DNA of 64,000 nt from an uncultured Pseudomonadota bacterium (GCA_903951825.1 CAJBDJ010000072.1:29931-93930), one strand, 5' to 3'; shown: positions 17,230 to 27,127, counted from the stretch's first letter. Notes: generated by a model not told the origin, from the letters alone. Program-made: numbers and translations.

Positions 17230-18480
17230 TCAAGCACCGTATACGGGAAACTTCTTGCAAATGGCGGCGACCTTGGCTCGCACCGTGGCGGCCACCGCTT
17301 CATCGTTCGGCGCATCAAGCACGTCAGCAACCAAATGTGCCACCTGCTCGGCTTCAATTTCAGTGAAGCCGCGCGTCGTCATTGCCGGCGAGCCGATGCG
17401 GATGCCGGAGGTGACAAAAGGCTTCTGCGGATCATTGGGAATACCGTTTTTGTTGACCGTGATATGGGCACGGCCAAGCGCCGCTTCGGCATCCTTGCCG
17501 GTAATCTCCTTGGCACGCAGATCGAGCAGGAAAACATGGCTTTCGGTACGCCCGGAGACGATACGCATGCCGCGCTCTTCGCCGAGGACGCGTGCCATGA
17601 CGCGCGCGTTGTTGATGACTTGCTCCTGATAATTGCGGAAGCCTGGTGTCGCCGCTTCCTTGAAAGCCGTCGCCTTGGCGGCAATCACGTGCATCAGCGG
17701 GCCGCCTTGCAAGCCGGGGAAGATGGCGGAATTGATCGCCTTTTCGTGCTCGGCCTTCATCAGGATGATGCCACCGCGCGGGCCGCGCAGGGTTTTGTGC
17801 GTGGTCGAGGTGACGACGTCGGCGAAGGGCACCGGATTCGGGTAGAAGCCGGCAGCAATCAAACCGGCGTAGTGCGCCATATCGACCATGAAAATGGCGC
17901 CGACTTCTTTGGCCACCTTGGCAAAGCGCTCGAAATCGATGCGCAGCGAATAAGCCGAGGCGCCGGCGATGATCAGGCGCGGCTTGTGTTCGCGCGCCAG
18001 TGCCTCCATTTTTTCGTAGTCGATGGCTTCAGCGGCGTCGAGACCATAAGACACCACGTTGAACCACTTGCCGGACATGTTGAGTGCCATGCCGTGCGTG
18101 AGGTGACCGCCTTCGGCCAAACTCATCCCCATAATCGTGTCACCAGGCTTGCAAAAAGCCATCAGAACCGCCTGATTCGCCTGCGAACCGGAATTTGGCT
18201 GAACGTTCGCCGCTTCCGCACCGAACAACTTTTTCAGGCGGTCAATCGCCAGTTGCTCGGCAAGATCGACGTACTCGCAGCCGCCGTAGTAGCGCTTGCC
18301 GGGATAACCTTCGGCATATTTATTAGTCAATTGGGAGCCTTGGGCTTCCATGACGGCCGAGCTCACATAGTTTTCGGAGGCAATCAGTTCGATGTGATCT
18401 TCCTGACGCTGGACTTCAGCCTGCATGGCCTGCCAGAGTTCGGGATCGGTCTTTGCCAGGGTGTCTTTCGCAGAAAACAT
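17230..18480 (-). CDS. glyA: Serine hydroxymethyltransferase
   Basis: PLP enzyme that converts serine and tetrahydrofolate to glycine and methylene-THF. At 416 residues it matches the E. coli protein length. The PLP-lysine segment [14 protein letters not shown] is at about residues 222-235; other family stretches such as [25 protein letters not shown] and [11 protein letters not shown] are present. It supplies the methylene-THF used by ThyA, encoded about 10 kb away. An 88-nt gap separates it from nrdR; no strong hairpin was seen in it. Confidence 0.98.
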   Translation of the reverse strand: MFSAKDTLAKTDPELWQAMQAEVQRQEDHIELIASENYVSSAVMEAQGSQLTNKYAEGYPGKRYYGGCEYVDLAEQLAIDRLKKLFGAEAANVQPNSGSQANQAVLMAFCKPGDTIMGMSLAEGGHLTHGMALNMSGKWFNVVSYGLDAAEAIDYEKMEALAREHKPRLIIAGASAYSLRIDFERFAKVAKEVGAIFMVDMAHYAGLIAAGFYPNPVPFADVVTSTTHKTLRGPRGGIILMKAEHEKAINSAIFPGLQGGPLMHVIAAKATAFKEAATPGFRNYQEQVINNARVMARVLGEERGMRIVSGRTESHVFLLDLRAKEITGKDAEAALGRAHITVNKNGIPNDPQKPFVTSGIRIGSPAMTTRGFTEIEAEQVAHLVADVLDAPNDEAVAATVRAKVAAICKKFPVYGA

Positions 18481-18518
18481 GGGAATGCCTCAAGCCATTG
18501 AAAAGGGCGCGAATTTTA

Positions 18519-19208
18519 TCACGAGGGAAGTTCGTCCAAGACACCGGCTTGCAGATGCGCCGTTTCCGCCCAGGTCTTGATCTGCCAAACGCTGTTGACC
18601 GCCCCCGGCACGATATCTCCCTCAACCGCAGCAATCCAGTTGAGGGCGGCATTCGGAATCAGGAAGTCGCGCGGCGAATCAAGGCTTTTGCCGCGCACGA
18701 ACCGATTGATGATGTCGAGAACACCGCCGTGTGAAACCAGGGCCACCTTCTCCCCCGGATGCTGCGCGGCAATGACTTGCAGCTGGCGCGTGACACGCTC
18801 GAAAAGCGCGTACAGGGTTTCGCCGGTTTCAAAGTCGCACGCCGGGTCACGTCGCTCGAAAGCCACGTAAATTTCGGGATGACGCGACTGCGCCTCGACA
18901 TGGGTCAGCCCCTCGAAAATTCCGTAACAGCGCTCGCGCAGCGCCGGCGTCAGCCGCGGGGAGAGCGCCAGCGATTCGCCGATGAGCTCGGCAGTCCGCC
19001 GGGCGCGCTGAAGATCACTGGCGTAAAGCGCCGTGATGCCCGCCCTTTTGAGCCAGCGCCCGGCGGCTCGTGCCTGTTGCACGCCGGTTTCGTTGAGGGC
19101 AATATCAAGCTGGCCTTGCAGGCGAGACTCGGCGTTCCAGGCGGTTTCACCGTGGCGAATCAGACAGATCTGCGTCGCCCCCGGATCAGCAGTAGGGATT
19201 TCCACCAT
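18519..19208 (-). CDS. Histidine phosphatase superfamily protein (GpmB-like)
   Basis: 229-residue enzyme of the phosphoglycerate mutase/histidine phosphatase clan. The catalytic LIRHGETAWN is near residues 14-23, and the second His lies in ALVSHGGVLD (about 160-169). AAGGA sits at proper distance before the ATG at 19208; longer in-frame extensions are not needed. Substrate is unknown: members range from sugar-phosphate to cobalamin-precursor phosphatases. It is 38 nt upstream of glyA on the same strand and divergent from the TRAP genes. Confidence 0.88.
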   Translation of the reverse strand: MVEIPTADPGATQICLIRHGETAWNAESRLQGQLDIALNETGVQQARAAGRWLKRAGITALYASDLQRARRTAELIGESLALSPRLTPALRERCYGIFEGLTHVEAQSRHPEIYVAFERRDPACDFETGETLYALFERVTRQLQVIAAQHPGEKVALVSHGGVLDIINRFVRGKSLDSPRDFLIPNAALNWIAAVEGDIVPGAVNSVWQIKTWAETAHLQAGVLDELPS

Positions 19209-19310
19209 GTTCCTTGACCCACCTTCCCTGTAAATTGGCAGACTGGCGTTTTCAATCAACCCCGGACAGTCAAAACAAACCGGGAATTTTATAACCGAGG
19301 AGGACTTTTC

Positions 19311-19904
19311 GTGACCCTTCTGCTCAAGCTCTCGCAGCTTATCGACTGGCTCAATGAACGGGTCGGCAAAGGCGCATTCTGGCTGATTCTGGTAATGACC
19401 GTTATCAGTGCCGGCAATGCCGTTGTGCGTTTTATTTTCGACTACAGCTCGAATGGACTGCTGGAAATTCAGTGGTATTTGTTTGCAACGATCTTTTTGC
19501 TTTGCGCCCCCTACACACTGCAAAAAAACGAGCATGTACGGATTGACGTGATTTCAGGCAAGTTCTCTGCCCGTGGTCAGGCCGTGATCGACATTATCGG
19601 TACACTGTTTTTTCTTTTGCCAATGGTCATCATGATCCTCTGGCTATCGCTGCCGCTGATCGCCGAGTCGTACAAAATCAACGAAATGTCGGCCAACGCC
19701 GGCGGACTTTTGCGCTGGCCAGTCAAGATCATGCTGCCGCTGGGTTTTGCGTTGCTGGCCTTGCAAGGGGTTTCCGAACTGATCAAGCGCGTCGCCTTCC
19801 TGGCCGGGATGATTGCTGACCCGAACAGCAAAGCCCAAGGACCGACGCCTGAAGAAGAACTGGCCGCCGCCATCGCCGCCGCCAAAATCAAGGAGGCAAA
19901 ATAA
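19311..19904 (+). CDS. TRAP transporter small permease (DctQ family)
   Basis: 197-residue integral membrane protein with four predicted helices, a small subunit of a tripartite ATP-independent periplasmic transporter. The start GTG at 19311 has GAGGAGGA upstream. The helix pattern and the ...LEIQWYLFATIFLLCAPYTL segment are typical of DctQ. The C-terminus is Ala/Lys-rich. Its stop overlaps the large permease ATG (TAATG). The substrate-binding protein gene is 3.5 kb away on the other strand. Confidence 0.92.
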   Translation: MTLLLKLSQLIDWLNERVGKGAFWLILVMTVISAGNAVVRFIFDYSSNGLLEIQWYLFATIFLLCAPYTLQKNEHVRIDVISGKFSARGQAVIDIIGTLFFLLPMVIMILWLSLPLIAESYKINEMSANAGGLLRWPVKIMLPLGFALLALQGVSELIKRVAFLAGMIADPNSKAQGPTPEEELAAAIAAAKIKEAK

Positions 19905-21403
19905 TGGTGGAATTCATCATCGCCAACATGGCGCCGCTGATGTTCGGCTCCCTGGTTATCTTCCTGCTTTTCGGCTATCCGGTGGCTTTTGCGCTGGCCG
20001 CCAACGGCATCGTTTTTGGTCTGATCGGCATGGAAGTCGGCTTGCTGACACCGGCCATTTTTCAGGCGTTGCCCGAGCGCATTTTCGGCATCATGGCCAA
20101 CGACACCCTGCTGGCCATTCCCTTCTTCACCTTCATGGGCTTGATTCTTGAGCGTAGCGGCATGGCCGAAGACCTCCTCGACACCATCGGCCAGTTGTTC
20201 GGCCCGATGCGCGGCGGGCTGGCTTACGCCGTCATTTTCGTCGGTGCGCTGCTGGCGGCAACAACCGGTGTCGTCGCCGCTTCGGTCATCTCGATGGGTC
20301 TGATCTCGCTGCCGATCATGTTGCGCTACGGCTACGACAAACGCCTCGCCTCCGGTGTCATTGCCGCCTCCGGCACGCTGGCACAAATCATCCCGCCGTC
20401 GCTGGTGCTGATCATCATGGCCGACCAGCTCGGCAAATCGGTGGGCGACATGTACGAAGGCGCGATGATTCCGGGCTTGATCCTGACCGCCCTTTATGTC
20501 GGCTATGTGGTCGCGCTCAGCATCATCAAACCTAGCCACTGCCCGGCTTTGCCGCTGGAAGCCCGCACCCTGCATGGCTTCAAACTGGCAACGCGAGTAT
20601 TAACCACCCTGGTACCGCCTCTGGTGCTGATCTTCCTCGTCCTCGGCACCATTTTCCTCGGCATTGCGACGCCGACCGAAGGGGGTGCGATGGGCGCAGC
20701 CGGCGCGCTGATCCTCGCCCTGGCTCGCAAGCGCATCACTTTCAAGCTGCTTAAACAGGCGATGGAAACCACCGGCAAGCTGTCATCGTTCGTCGTTTTC
20801 ATCCTTGTCGGATCAACGGTCTTCGGCCTGATTTTCCGTGCAGTCAATGGCGATTTATGGGTCGAACACCTGTTGCTCGGATTGCCCGGCGGGCAGATGG
20901 GCTTCCTCATCGTCGTCAACATTCTGGTTTTCGTCCTCGCCTTCTTCCTCGACTTTTTCGAGCTGTCGTTCATCATCGTGCCACTGCTCGCACCGGTGGC
21001 CGACAAACTGGGCATCGATCTCGTCTGGTTCGGCGTCCTCCTCGCGGTCAACATGCAAACCTCCTTCATGCACCCGCCGTTTGGTTTTGCACTGTTCTAC
21101 CTGCGCTCGGTGGCACCGTCTTCGGTCAAGACAACCGACATTTACTGGGGTGCCATCCCCTTCGTCTGCATCCAGATCATCATGGTCGCCATCATCATCG
21201 TTTTCCCGAATGTGGTGAGTTACGGTGACGATGCGCAGCGCGCCCGGCAGCAAATGGAAAAAGACGGCACTGCCCCGCCGCCGATTGACCTGGAAACCAT
21301 GATGAAGCAGTCCGGCGGTGCTACCGGTGACGGCGAGCAGAAGGAAAACAATGAGAATTCCGGCGACAATCTGCTCAAAAACCTGCAAAGTAACGACAAG
21401 TAA
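19904..21403 (+). CDS. TRAP transporter large permease (DctM family)
   Basis: 499-residue, about 12-helix Na+-coupled permease. DctM signature GIATPTEGGAMGAAGAL is near residues 248-264, and GTLAQIIPPSLVLII is present in the first half. The last ~70 residues are a polar, Gln/Asn/Asp-rich cytoplasmic tail that is longer than in many DctM proteins. It is followed by a bidirectional terminator. The related binding protein suggests organic acids as substrate, but this is not proven by sequence. Confidence 0.95.
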   Translation: MVEFIIANMAPLMFGSLVIFLLFGYPVAFALAANGIVFGLIGMEVGLLTPAIFQALPERIFGIMANDTLLAIPFFTFMGLILERSGMAEDLLDTIGQLFGPMRGGLAYAVIFVGALLAATTGVVAASVISMGLISLPIMLRYGYDKRLASGVIAASGTLAQIIPPSLVLIIMADQLGKSVGDMYEGAMIPGLILTALYVGYVVALSIIKPSHCPALPLEARTLHGFKLATRVLTTLVPPLVLIFLVLGTIFLGIATPTEGGAMGAAGALILALARKRITFKLLKQAMETTGKLSSFVVFILVGSTVFGLIFRAVNGDLWVEHLLLGLPGGQMGFLIVVNILVFVLAFFLDFFELSFIIVPLLAPVADKLGIDLVWFGVLLAVNMQTSFMHPPFGFALFYLRSVAPSSVKTTDIYWGAIPFVCIQIIMVAIIIVFPNVVSYGDDAQRARQQMEKDGTAPPPIDLETMMKQSGGATGDGEQKENNENSGDNLLKNLQSNDK

Positions 21404-21424
21404 TCAGGTAAACCGGGCATAAAA

Positions 21425-21449
21425 AGCGAGGCTTCGGCCTCGCTTTTTT
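21425..21449. terminator. Bidirectional rho-independent terminator
   Basis: Perfect 8-bp stem AGCGAGGC / GCCTCGCT closing a TTCG tetraloop, with a run of T on the right and A on the left. It separates the converging TRAP permease operon and the CoA-transferase gene, and can terminate both. Confidence 0.92.
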
Positions 21450-21465
21450 CTTGCCACGCAGCGCC

Positions 21466-22626
21466 TCAGGGCGCCGCCACCAGTCCGCTTTGAAGCGCTT
21501 TTTCAAGCGCCCCGGCGGTCAGGCCGGACTCTGCCAAAATCTGCTGCCAGTCTTGCCCGGGACGCGGAACTGCTGCTACCGATGCCGGAAAGCCGGAAAA
21601 GCGCGGCGCCGGCGCCGCTTGCAGCAAATCGTCACGCACCTGATAAACCGCCCGCTCGACAAGATGCGGATGTTGCGCCGCCTCTGCCGGATTGAGCAGC
21701 GGGGCAAAACAGGCGTCGCCCCCCTCAAGCAAGGCACACCAGTCGGCCTGCGGCCGCGTGGCGAAATACTCGGCGAGACGCGCCCTGGCGGCCGGCCAAC
21801 TGGCCGGATCGAGATCGCGGACAAATAGCGGATCATTCTCCAGCCCGAGCTTTTCAAGCAACAGACGATAGAACTTCGGCTCCAGGGCGCCGATCGTCAC
21901 ATCCTTGCCGTCGGCGCAACGATAGCTGCCGTACCAGTAGGGACCGTCGAGCAGGCCGGCACCGCGCTCCATCGGCATCCAGCCAGCCGCATGAAAAGAG
22001 AGCAGGAGATTCATCAGGTGAGCGCTGCCGTCAACAATTGCCGCATCCACCACCTGCCCCGCCCCGCCAGCCTTGACACTGAGCAGCGCGGCGAGAATGC
22101 CGAGCGCCAGATACAAGGCGCCGCCGCCCATGTCACCGAGCAAGGTCGGCGGGGCAACGGGCAATTCGCCAGCCGGACTGGCATACCAGAGCGCCCCGGA
22201 GAGGGCGATGTAATTGATGTCGTGGCCTGCAGTTTGCGCCAGCGGGCCGCTCTGCCCCCAGCCCGTCATCCGGCCATAAATCAGCTGCGGTTGGCGGCTC
22301 AGGCAAACTTCCGGCCCGAGCCCGAGTTTTTCCATGACTCCCGGGCGCATTCCCTCCACCAGAACATCGCTTTGCGCGACCAGTTTCAGGAGCAACTCGG
22401 CGGCATCAGGATGTTTCAGATCAACGCAAAGAGAGCGCTTGCCGCGATTGAGAATGTTGTTTTTGCCCAGGTCGAGCGGATCCTCGACGCCCGGCTGACG
22501 CGGCCGCTCAATCACGACCACATCGGCGCCCATATCGGCGAGCCACATGCAAGCGAACGGGCCGGGGCCGATGCCGGCGATTTCCAGAACACGAATACCG
22601 GCCAGCGGCCCCTTTTTGACGTTCAT
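21466..22626 (-). CDS. CaiB/BaiF family III CoA-transferase or alpha-methylacyl-CoA racemase
   Basis: 386-residue protein of CoA-transferase family III. The opening PLAGIRVLEIAGIGPGPFACMWLADMGADV is characteristic of the family (N-terminal CoA-binding fold), and NRGKRSLCVDLK follows. A LGDMGGGALYLALGILAALL segment near residue 190 is typical of the Amacr branch. Amacr racemises 2-methylacyl-CoA in branched-chain or sterol degradation. The ATG at 22626 is better placed than an upstream in-frame codon. It is a single gene between convergent terminator and dps; the substrate is uncertain. Confidence 0.88.
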   Translation of the reverse strand: MNVKKGPLAGIRVLEIAGIGPGPFACMWLADMGADVVVIERPRQPGVEDPLDLGKNNILNRGKRSLCVDLKHPDAAELLLKLVAQSDVLVEGMRPGVMEKLGLGPEVCLSRQPQLIYGRMTGWGQSGPLAQTAGHDINYIALSGALWYASPAGELPVAPPTLLGDMGGGALYLALGILAALLSVKAGGAGQVVDAAIVDGSAHLMNLLLSFHAAGWMPMERGAGLLDGPYWYGSYRCADGKDVTIGALEPKFYRLLLEKLGLENDPLFVRDLDPASWPAARARLAEYFATRPQADWCALLEGGDACFAPLLNPAEAAQHPHLVERAVYQVRDDLLQAAPAPRFSGFPASVAAVPRPGQDWQQILAESGLTAGALEKALQSGLVAAP

Positions 22627-22844
22627 AACTATCCCGATAAGAAGTTGGAAAGCTGGATTATCCCGCCGCCTCAGGCGCAAAAGGCGATTGATCGTGCACG
22701 AATGCGCAACCTGTCAGCAGGCGGCCTGCCCACCGCGAACCCGGGTGACTGACTATATCGACGATTAGGACAATCAATTGTCAATTCGCCCAATCCCGGC
22801 GCATCATGGGAACTGTCAACTTCACCTAATTTAAGGAGGACATC

Positions 22845-23309
22845 ATGGATACAGGGATGAGCAAAAAAGATCGTGAAAAAATCGCCGGCGGCCTCTCACG
22901 GCTTCTTGCAGACTCTTACACGCTCTACCTCAAGACGCACAATTTCCACTGGAACGTCACCGGGCCACAGTTCAACACGCTGCACATCATGTTCATGGAT
23001 CAATACACCGAACTATGGAACGCGCTGGACTTGATCGCCGAACGCATCCGCGCCCTCGGCTTCCCGGCGCCTGGCACCTACCGCGAGTTCGTCAAACTAA
23101 CGGTGATCAAGGAAAGCGAAGGCGTTCCCAACGCCACCGAGATGCTCACGCAACTCCTCGCCGGCCAGGAAGCGGTGGTCAAAACGGCACGCAGCATCAT
23201 GCCCGGCGTCAACAAGGCGAGCGACGAGCCAACCGCCGATTTGCTGACCCAACGAATGCAGATTCACGAAAAAAATGCCTGGATGTTGCGCAGCATGCTC
23301 GGCGAATAA
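22845..23309 (+). CDS. Dps/ferritin-like DNA-protecting protein
   Basis: 154-residue dodecamer-forming ferroxidase of the Dps family. The ferroxidase motif runs from THNFHWNVTGPQF (about residues 33-45) to MDQYTELWNALDLIAERIRALG, and Trp/His/Glu/Asp ligands are in place. A strong AAGGAGGA precedes the ATG. The 217-nt upstream region holds a GACAA-TCAA-TTGTC inverted repeat (22769-22782) that may be regulatory. No OxyR site could be confirmed by eye. A terminator follows the gene. Confidence 0.94.
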   Translation: MDTGMSKKDREKIAGGLSRLLADSYTLYLKTHNFHWNVTGPQFNTLHIMFMDQYTELWNALDLIAERIRALGFPAPGTYREFVKLTVIKESEGVPNATEMLTQLLAGQEAVVKTARSIMPGVNKASDEPTADLLTQRMQIHEKNAWMLRSMLGE

Positions 23310-23327
23310 GCCGAAAATACTCGAAAA

Positions 23328-23353
23328 AAACCCGCGAATTTCGCGGGTTTTTT
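23328..23353. terminator. Bidirectional rho-independent terminator
   Basis: Stem AAACCCGCGA / TCGCGGGTTT with an ATT loop, T-run on the right and A-run on the left. It lies between the converging dps and TRAP binding-protein genes. Confidence 0.92.
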
Positions 23354-23407
23354 CTTGTTTGCCACCAGCTACGGACAGCCCCGAGACAACTCGGGAGCCT
23401 GCCCGGG

Positions 23408-24496
23408 CTATTTGTGCGACTGCAGGAAGGAGTCCATACGCATTTCTGCGACGCTGAACCAGGCGTTTTGCGTCTTCCGGTATTTGTCGTACTCGGTGAA
23501 AATCTTTTTGAAGGCCGGGTTTTTGCCTGACTCATCGGCGTACAAATCCTGCGCAGCCTTGTAGGCGGCGTCGAGAACATCCTTCGGATAAGCCTGCAGC
23601 TTGACACCAGCCTGCAACAGCTTGGACAGCGCCGCCGGATTTTTGTGGTCGTATTCAGCCATCATCGTTACATTGGCTTCGTAGGCAGCCGCCTGAAAAG
23701 CTTCCTGATATTCCTTCGGCAGCTTGGCCCATTCGGCCTTGTTGACGAAGAAATTGATCATCGGACCCGGCTCCCACCAGCCCGGATAGTAGTAGTTCTT
23801 GGCCACCTTGTAGAAGCCGAGTTTTTCGTCGTCATAGGGGCCAACCCACTCAGCGGCATCGATCGTGCCTTTTTCCAGCGCCGGATAAATATCGCCGCCG
23901 GCGATCTGTTGCGGCACGGCGCCGAGCGCGGCAAAAACGTTACCGCCGAGACCGGCAATACGCATCTTCAGACCCTTGACGTCTTCCAGCCCCTTGATTT
24001 CCTTGCGGAACCAGCCACCCATCTGGGTGCCGGTATTGCCACCGGGGAAATGCACAACGTTGTAGTTTGAGTAAAACTCGTTGAGCAGCTTGTCACCACC
24101 GCCGTAATAGACCCAGGCATTCATCTGGCGTGCATTCATGCCGAACGGGATCGAGGTGCCAAAACCGAAGGCCTTGTCCTTGCCGACATAGTAGTAAGAG
24201 CAGGTGTGGCAGCATTCGACAGTACCTTGCTGCACGGCGTCGAGCGCTTGCAGGCCGGGGACGATTTCGCCCCCCGGAAAAACGCGAATATCGAACTTGC
24301 CGCCCGTCATCGCACGCAAACGGTTGGCCAGCACATCGGCGCCGCCGAAAATGGTATCCAGACTCTTCGGGAAGCTTGAGGTCAAACGCCATTTGACCGT
24401 CGGCATGGACTGGGCGATGGCCGGCGCGGCCAGGGTTGCTGCGGCACCGGCCGCGGCGCCAACAGAAGCTTTTTTGAGAAAATCACGACGTTGCAT
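23408..24496 (-). CDS. TRAP transporter substrate-binding protein (DctP/TakP type), Tat-exported
   Basis: 362-residue periplasmic binding protein. The ATG at 24496 has GGAGA upstream and gives MQRRDFLKKAS, a twin-arginine signal, cleaved after PAIAQS. The mature part has the DctP fold, with MRIAGLGGNVFAALGAVPQQIAGGDIYPALEKGTIDAAEW as the family's ligand-site region, including the conserved Arg of MRIAG. The pattern fits the TakP/alpha-keto acid and mannitol/chloroaromatic branch. It is separated from the DctQM genes by two unrelated genes and inverted, yet is the likely partner because no other TRAP gene is present. Confidence 0.92.
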   Translation of the reverse strand: MQRRDFLKKASVGAAAGAAATLAAPAIAQSMPTVKWRLTSSFPKSLDTIFGGADVLANRLRAMTGGKFDIRVFPGGEIVPGLQALDAVQQGTVECCHTCSYYYVGKDKAFGFGTSIPFGMNARQMNAWVYYGGGDKLLNEFYSNYNVVHFPGGNTGTQMGGWFRKEIKGLEDVKGLKMRIAGLGGNVFAALGAVPQQIAGGDIYPALEKGTIDAAEWVGPYDDEKLGFYKVAKNYYYPGWWEPGPMINFFVNKAEWAKLPKEYQEAFQAAAYEANVTMMAEYDHKNPAALSKLLQAGVKLQAYPKDVLDAAYKAAQDLYADESGKNPAFKKIFTEYDKYRKTQNAWFSVAEMRMDSFLQSHK

Positions 24497-24598
24497 AGTT
24501 GTCTCCTTCGGGGGGTTAGTCGCGTCATGGCTGACGGCTGAGCGCATTTTTATCCAAACCCGGACTTTTGGCGAGTGGTGGAAAACCCTAAGCCTGAA

Positions 24599-25942
24599 TC
24601 AATCGCCGGCGACTGTCATGCGCTCTATCAGGATGGAACCGGTTTGCTTGGAACCGCGCACCTGCACATCCTTGCCGACAGCGACAATGCCCAGCAGCAT
24701 GGCCTTGAGATTGCCGGCGATGGTGACTTCCTCGACCGGGTGGGCGATTTGCCCGTTCTCGATCCAGTAGCCGGCAGCGCCACGCGAATAATCGCCAGTC
24801 ACGTAATTGATCCCCTGACCGAGAAGTTCGGTAACCAGCAGGCCGCGCCCCATGTGCTTGAGCAAGCCGGCAAAATCGAGCGCGCCGGGTTCGATGATCA
24901 AATTATGGCTGCCGCCGGCGTTGCCCGTCGTTTGCATGCCCAGCTTGCGTGCCGTGTAGGCACTGAGAAAATAGCCCTGCAGGATGCCGCTGCCAACCAC
25001 CTGCCGCGGCCGGGTGGCGACGCCGTCGCTATCGAAGGACGCCGACCCCAGCCCGCGCAGGAGGTGCGGCTGCTCGCTGATATTGACAAAATCCGGCATC
25101 ACCTGCTTGCCCAGATGATCAAGCAGGAACGAGGATTTGCGATACAGCGCACCGCCGCTGACAGCATGTACCAGGCTGCCAAGCAATCCGGCGGCCAGCG
25201 GCGCTTCAAAGAGGACGGGAAACTCGCCGGTCTTGACCTTGCGGCCATGCAAGCGGGCAACGGCGCGTTCGGCAGCAATCCGCCCGACACTTGCCGGCGC
25301 CTCGAGCGCACTGGCCAGGCGGCTGGTGGTATACCAGTCGTCGCGCTGCATTGATTCCTGCTCGCCGGCGATCATCGAACAGGAAATGTAATGCCGCGAC
25401 GTCGGGTAGCCGCCCATGAAACCGAGGCTGTTGGCCGATACAAAATGCGCCTGCTGGGTCGATACCGACGCCCCTTCGGAGTTGCTGATCAGCGGACTGG
25501 CGTCGTAAGCCGCCTGTTCGCAGAGGCGCGCCGTCTCGATTGCTTCTTCGACGCTCAACGCCCACGGATGATACAAATCGAGATCGGCGCAATCCTTGGC
25601 CATCAAGGCCGCCTCGGCCAGACCGGCGCACTCGTCGGCCGCCGTAAAGCGGGCGATGTTGAGCGCCGCCTCGACCGTCTCGCGCAGCGCCTGCGCAGAA
25701 AAATCGGAGGTACTGGCGTAGCCCTTGCGCTGGCCAGCGTAAATCGTGATGCCGATCCCCTTGTCGCGATTGAATTCGATGGTTTCGACGGCGTCGCAAC
25801 GCACTCCAACCGATTGTCCGAAACCTTCCGAGACATCGACCTCGGCAGCCGTCGCACCAAGGCTGCGGGCATGCTGGAGGACATCCTCGGCGAGTTGCTG
25901 CAAGGTGGCAAAGGGATAGGAAAAAGCGGCTACTTCAGGCAT
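24599..25942 (-). CDS. pmbA: TldE/PmbA metalloprotease subunit
   Basis: 447-residue partner of TldD, involved in processing modified peptides and in proteolysis. TldE lacks the zinc-binding HExxxH of TldD, and I see none here either. The N-terminal region with GVRCDAVETIEFNRDKGIGI and the C-terminal GNLKAMLLGIVAVG are family features. TldD is not in the window. DarP is divergently encoded 68 nt away, the usual pmbA-yjgA (darP) neighbourhood. Confidence 0.96.
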   Translation of the reverse strand: MPEVAAFSYPFATLQQLAEDVLQHARSLGATAAEVDVSEGFGQSVGVRCDAVETIEFNRDKGIGITIYAGQRKGYASTSDFSAQALRETVEAALNIARFTAADECAGLAEAALMAKDCADLDLYHPWALSVEEAIETARLCEQAAYDASPLISNSEGASVSTQQAHFVSANSLGFMGGYPTSRHYISCSMIAGEQESMQRDDWYTTSRLASALEAPASVGRIAAERAVARLHGRKVKTGEFPVLFEAPLAAGLLGSLVHAVSGGALYRKSSFLLDHLGKQVMPDFVNISEQPHLLRGLGSASFDSDGVATRPRQVVGSGILQGYFLSAYTARKLGMQTTGNAGGSHNLIIEPGALDFAGLLKHMGRGLLVTELLGQGINYVTGDYSRGAAGYWIENGQIAHPVEEVTIAGNLKAMLLGIVAVGKDVQVRGSKQTGSILIERMTVAGD

Positions 25943-26010
25943 CAGAGGGGCGTCCGAACGGGAAAATCGCTATCATAACAGCCCGACCTTGCCAGCCCAG
26001 ACCGCGCACC

Positions 26011-26547
26011 ATGCACGAAGAAGATTTCACCGAGAATACCGGACGCCCCTCAAAGACCAAGCAGAAGGAGGCCATGCACGAGTTGCGCGACCTCGGCGAA
26101 GAGCTTGTTGATCTGCCGCTCAGCCAGTTGAAGCGCCTGAACTTGCCGGAAGACATTTACACCGCCGTCCGCGAATGCCAGAAAATCACCGCGCACGGCG
26201 CCAAGCGGCGGCAGGTGATGTACCTCGGCAAATTGATGCGCAGCGCCGATGATGAGCCGATTCGCGCCGGCCTCGCCGTGCTGCGCGGCGAATCGGTCGC
26301 CGAAAATGCCCGCCTGCAACGCCTGGAGCGGATGCGCGCGCGCCTGCTGGCCGACGAAACGATGCTGACTGAGATCGGCCACACCTGGCCCGGCGCCGAT
26401 CTCACCCACCTGCGCCAGTTGCGCCGCAATGCCTTGAAAGAGCAAGAAGCGGGCAAGCCGCCGAAAAATTTCCGAGCCATTTATCAGGTCCTGAAAGCGC
26501 TCGACGATCAGTTGCAAAATAAAGAGCTCGACGATGCCGGCGCCTGA
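26011..26547 (+). CDS. darP: Ribosome biogenesis factor DarP (YjgA, DUF615)
   Basis: 178 residues, close to the E. coli length of 183. It binds 50S precursors late in large-subunit assembly. The family pattern is clear: GRPSKTKQKEAMHELRDLGEELVDL near residues 11-35 and KRRQVMYLGKLMRS in the middle. Divergent from pmbA. The mog ATG lies within its last 14 nt, so they may be co-translated. Confidence 0.96.
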   Translation: MHEEDFTENTGRPSKTKQKEAMHELRDLGEELVDLPLSQLKRLNLPEDIYTAVRECQKITAHGAKRRQVMYLGKLMRSADDEPIRAGLAVLRGESVAENARLQRLERMRARLLADETMLTEIGHTWPGADLTHLRQLRRNALKEQEAGKPPKNFRAIYQVLKALDDQLQNKELDDAGA

Positions 26548-27124
26548 CGAACTGCTCATTGGCCTGGTCTCAATCAGCGACCGCGCGGCAACTGGCGCCT
26601 ACGACGACAAGGGCATACCGACCCTGCAGGCATGGCTGAGTGGCGCCCTCAAATCACCGTGGCGGGCAGAAGTTCGCCTGATTCCCGATGATCGCGCGAG
26701 CATCGAAAAAACGCTCAAAAACCTCGTAGACGACGAGCATTGTCACCTCGTCCTGACCACCGGCGGCACCGGCCCGGCGTTGCGTGACGTCACCCCGGAG
26801 GCGACATTGGCAGTGGCCGACAAAGAGATGCCGGGATTCGGTGAAGAAATGCGTCGCATCAGCCTCAATTTTGTTCCGACAGCAATTCTCTCGCGGCAGG
26901 TGGCGGTGATTCGCAAACAAGCGCTGATCATCAATCTGCCGGGGCAACCGAAATCGATCAAGGAAATCCTTGAGGGGCTCCGCGCTGCCGACGGTCAGGT
27001 CACGCACACCGGCATTTTCGCCGCCGTGCCTTACTGTCTCGACCTGATCGGCGCCCCCTACGCGGAAACCAATGAAGCGGTAATCAAGGCCTTCCGCCCG
27101 TCATCGGCAATCCGCCACCCATAG
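26534..27124 (+). CDS. mog: Molybdopterin adenylyltransferase Mog
   Basis: 196-residue enzyme that adenylates molybdopterin before molybdate insertion. E. coli MogA is 195 residues. Motifs: ISDRAATGAYDDKG near the start, LVLTTGGTGPALRDVTPEAT in the middle (the TGGTG nucleotide loop), and INLPGQPKSIKE. The gene overlaps the end of darP. The E1-like gene at 14.9 kb could be its pathway partner if that enzyme is MoeB. Confidence 0.95.
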   Translation: MPAPDELLIGLVSISDRAATGAYDDKGIPTLQAWLSGALKSPWRAEVRLIPDDRASIEKTLKNLVDDEHCHLVLTTGGTGPALRDVTPEATLAVADKEMPGFGEEMRRISLNFVPTAILSRQVAVIRKQALIINLPGQPKSIKEILEGLRAADGQVTHTGIFAAVPYCLDLIGAPYAETNEAVIKAFRPSSAIRHP

Positions 27125-27127
27125 CCA

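Noticed and set aside
17335..18501. 388-codon open frame opposite glyA
   Set aside because: Shadow of glyA on the complementary strand; composition rich in Arg/His/Gly as in other antisense frames.
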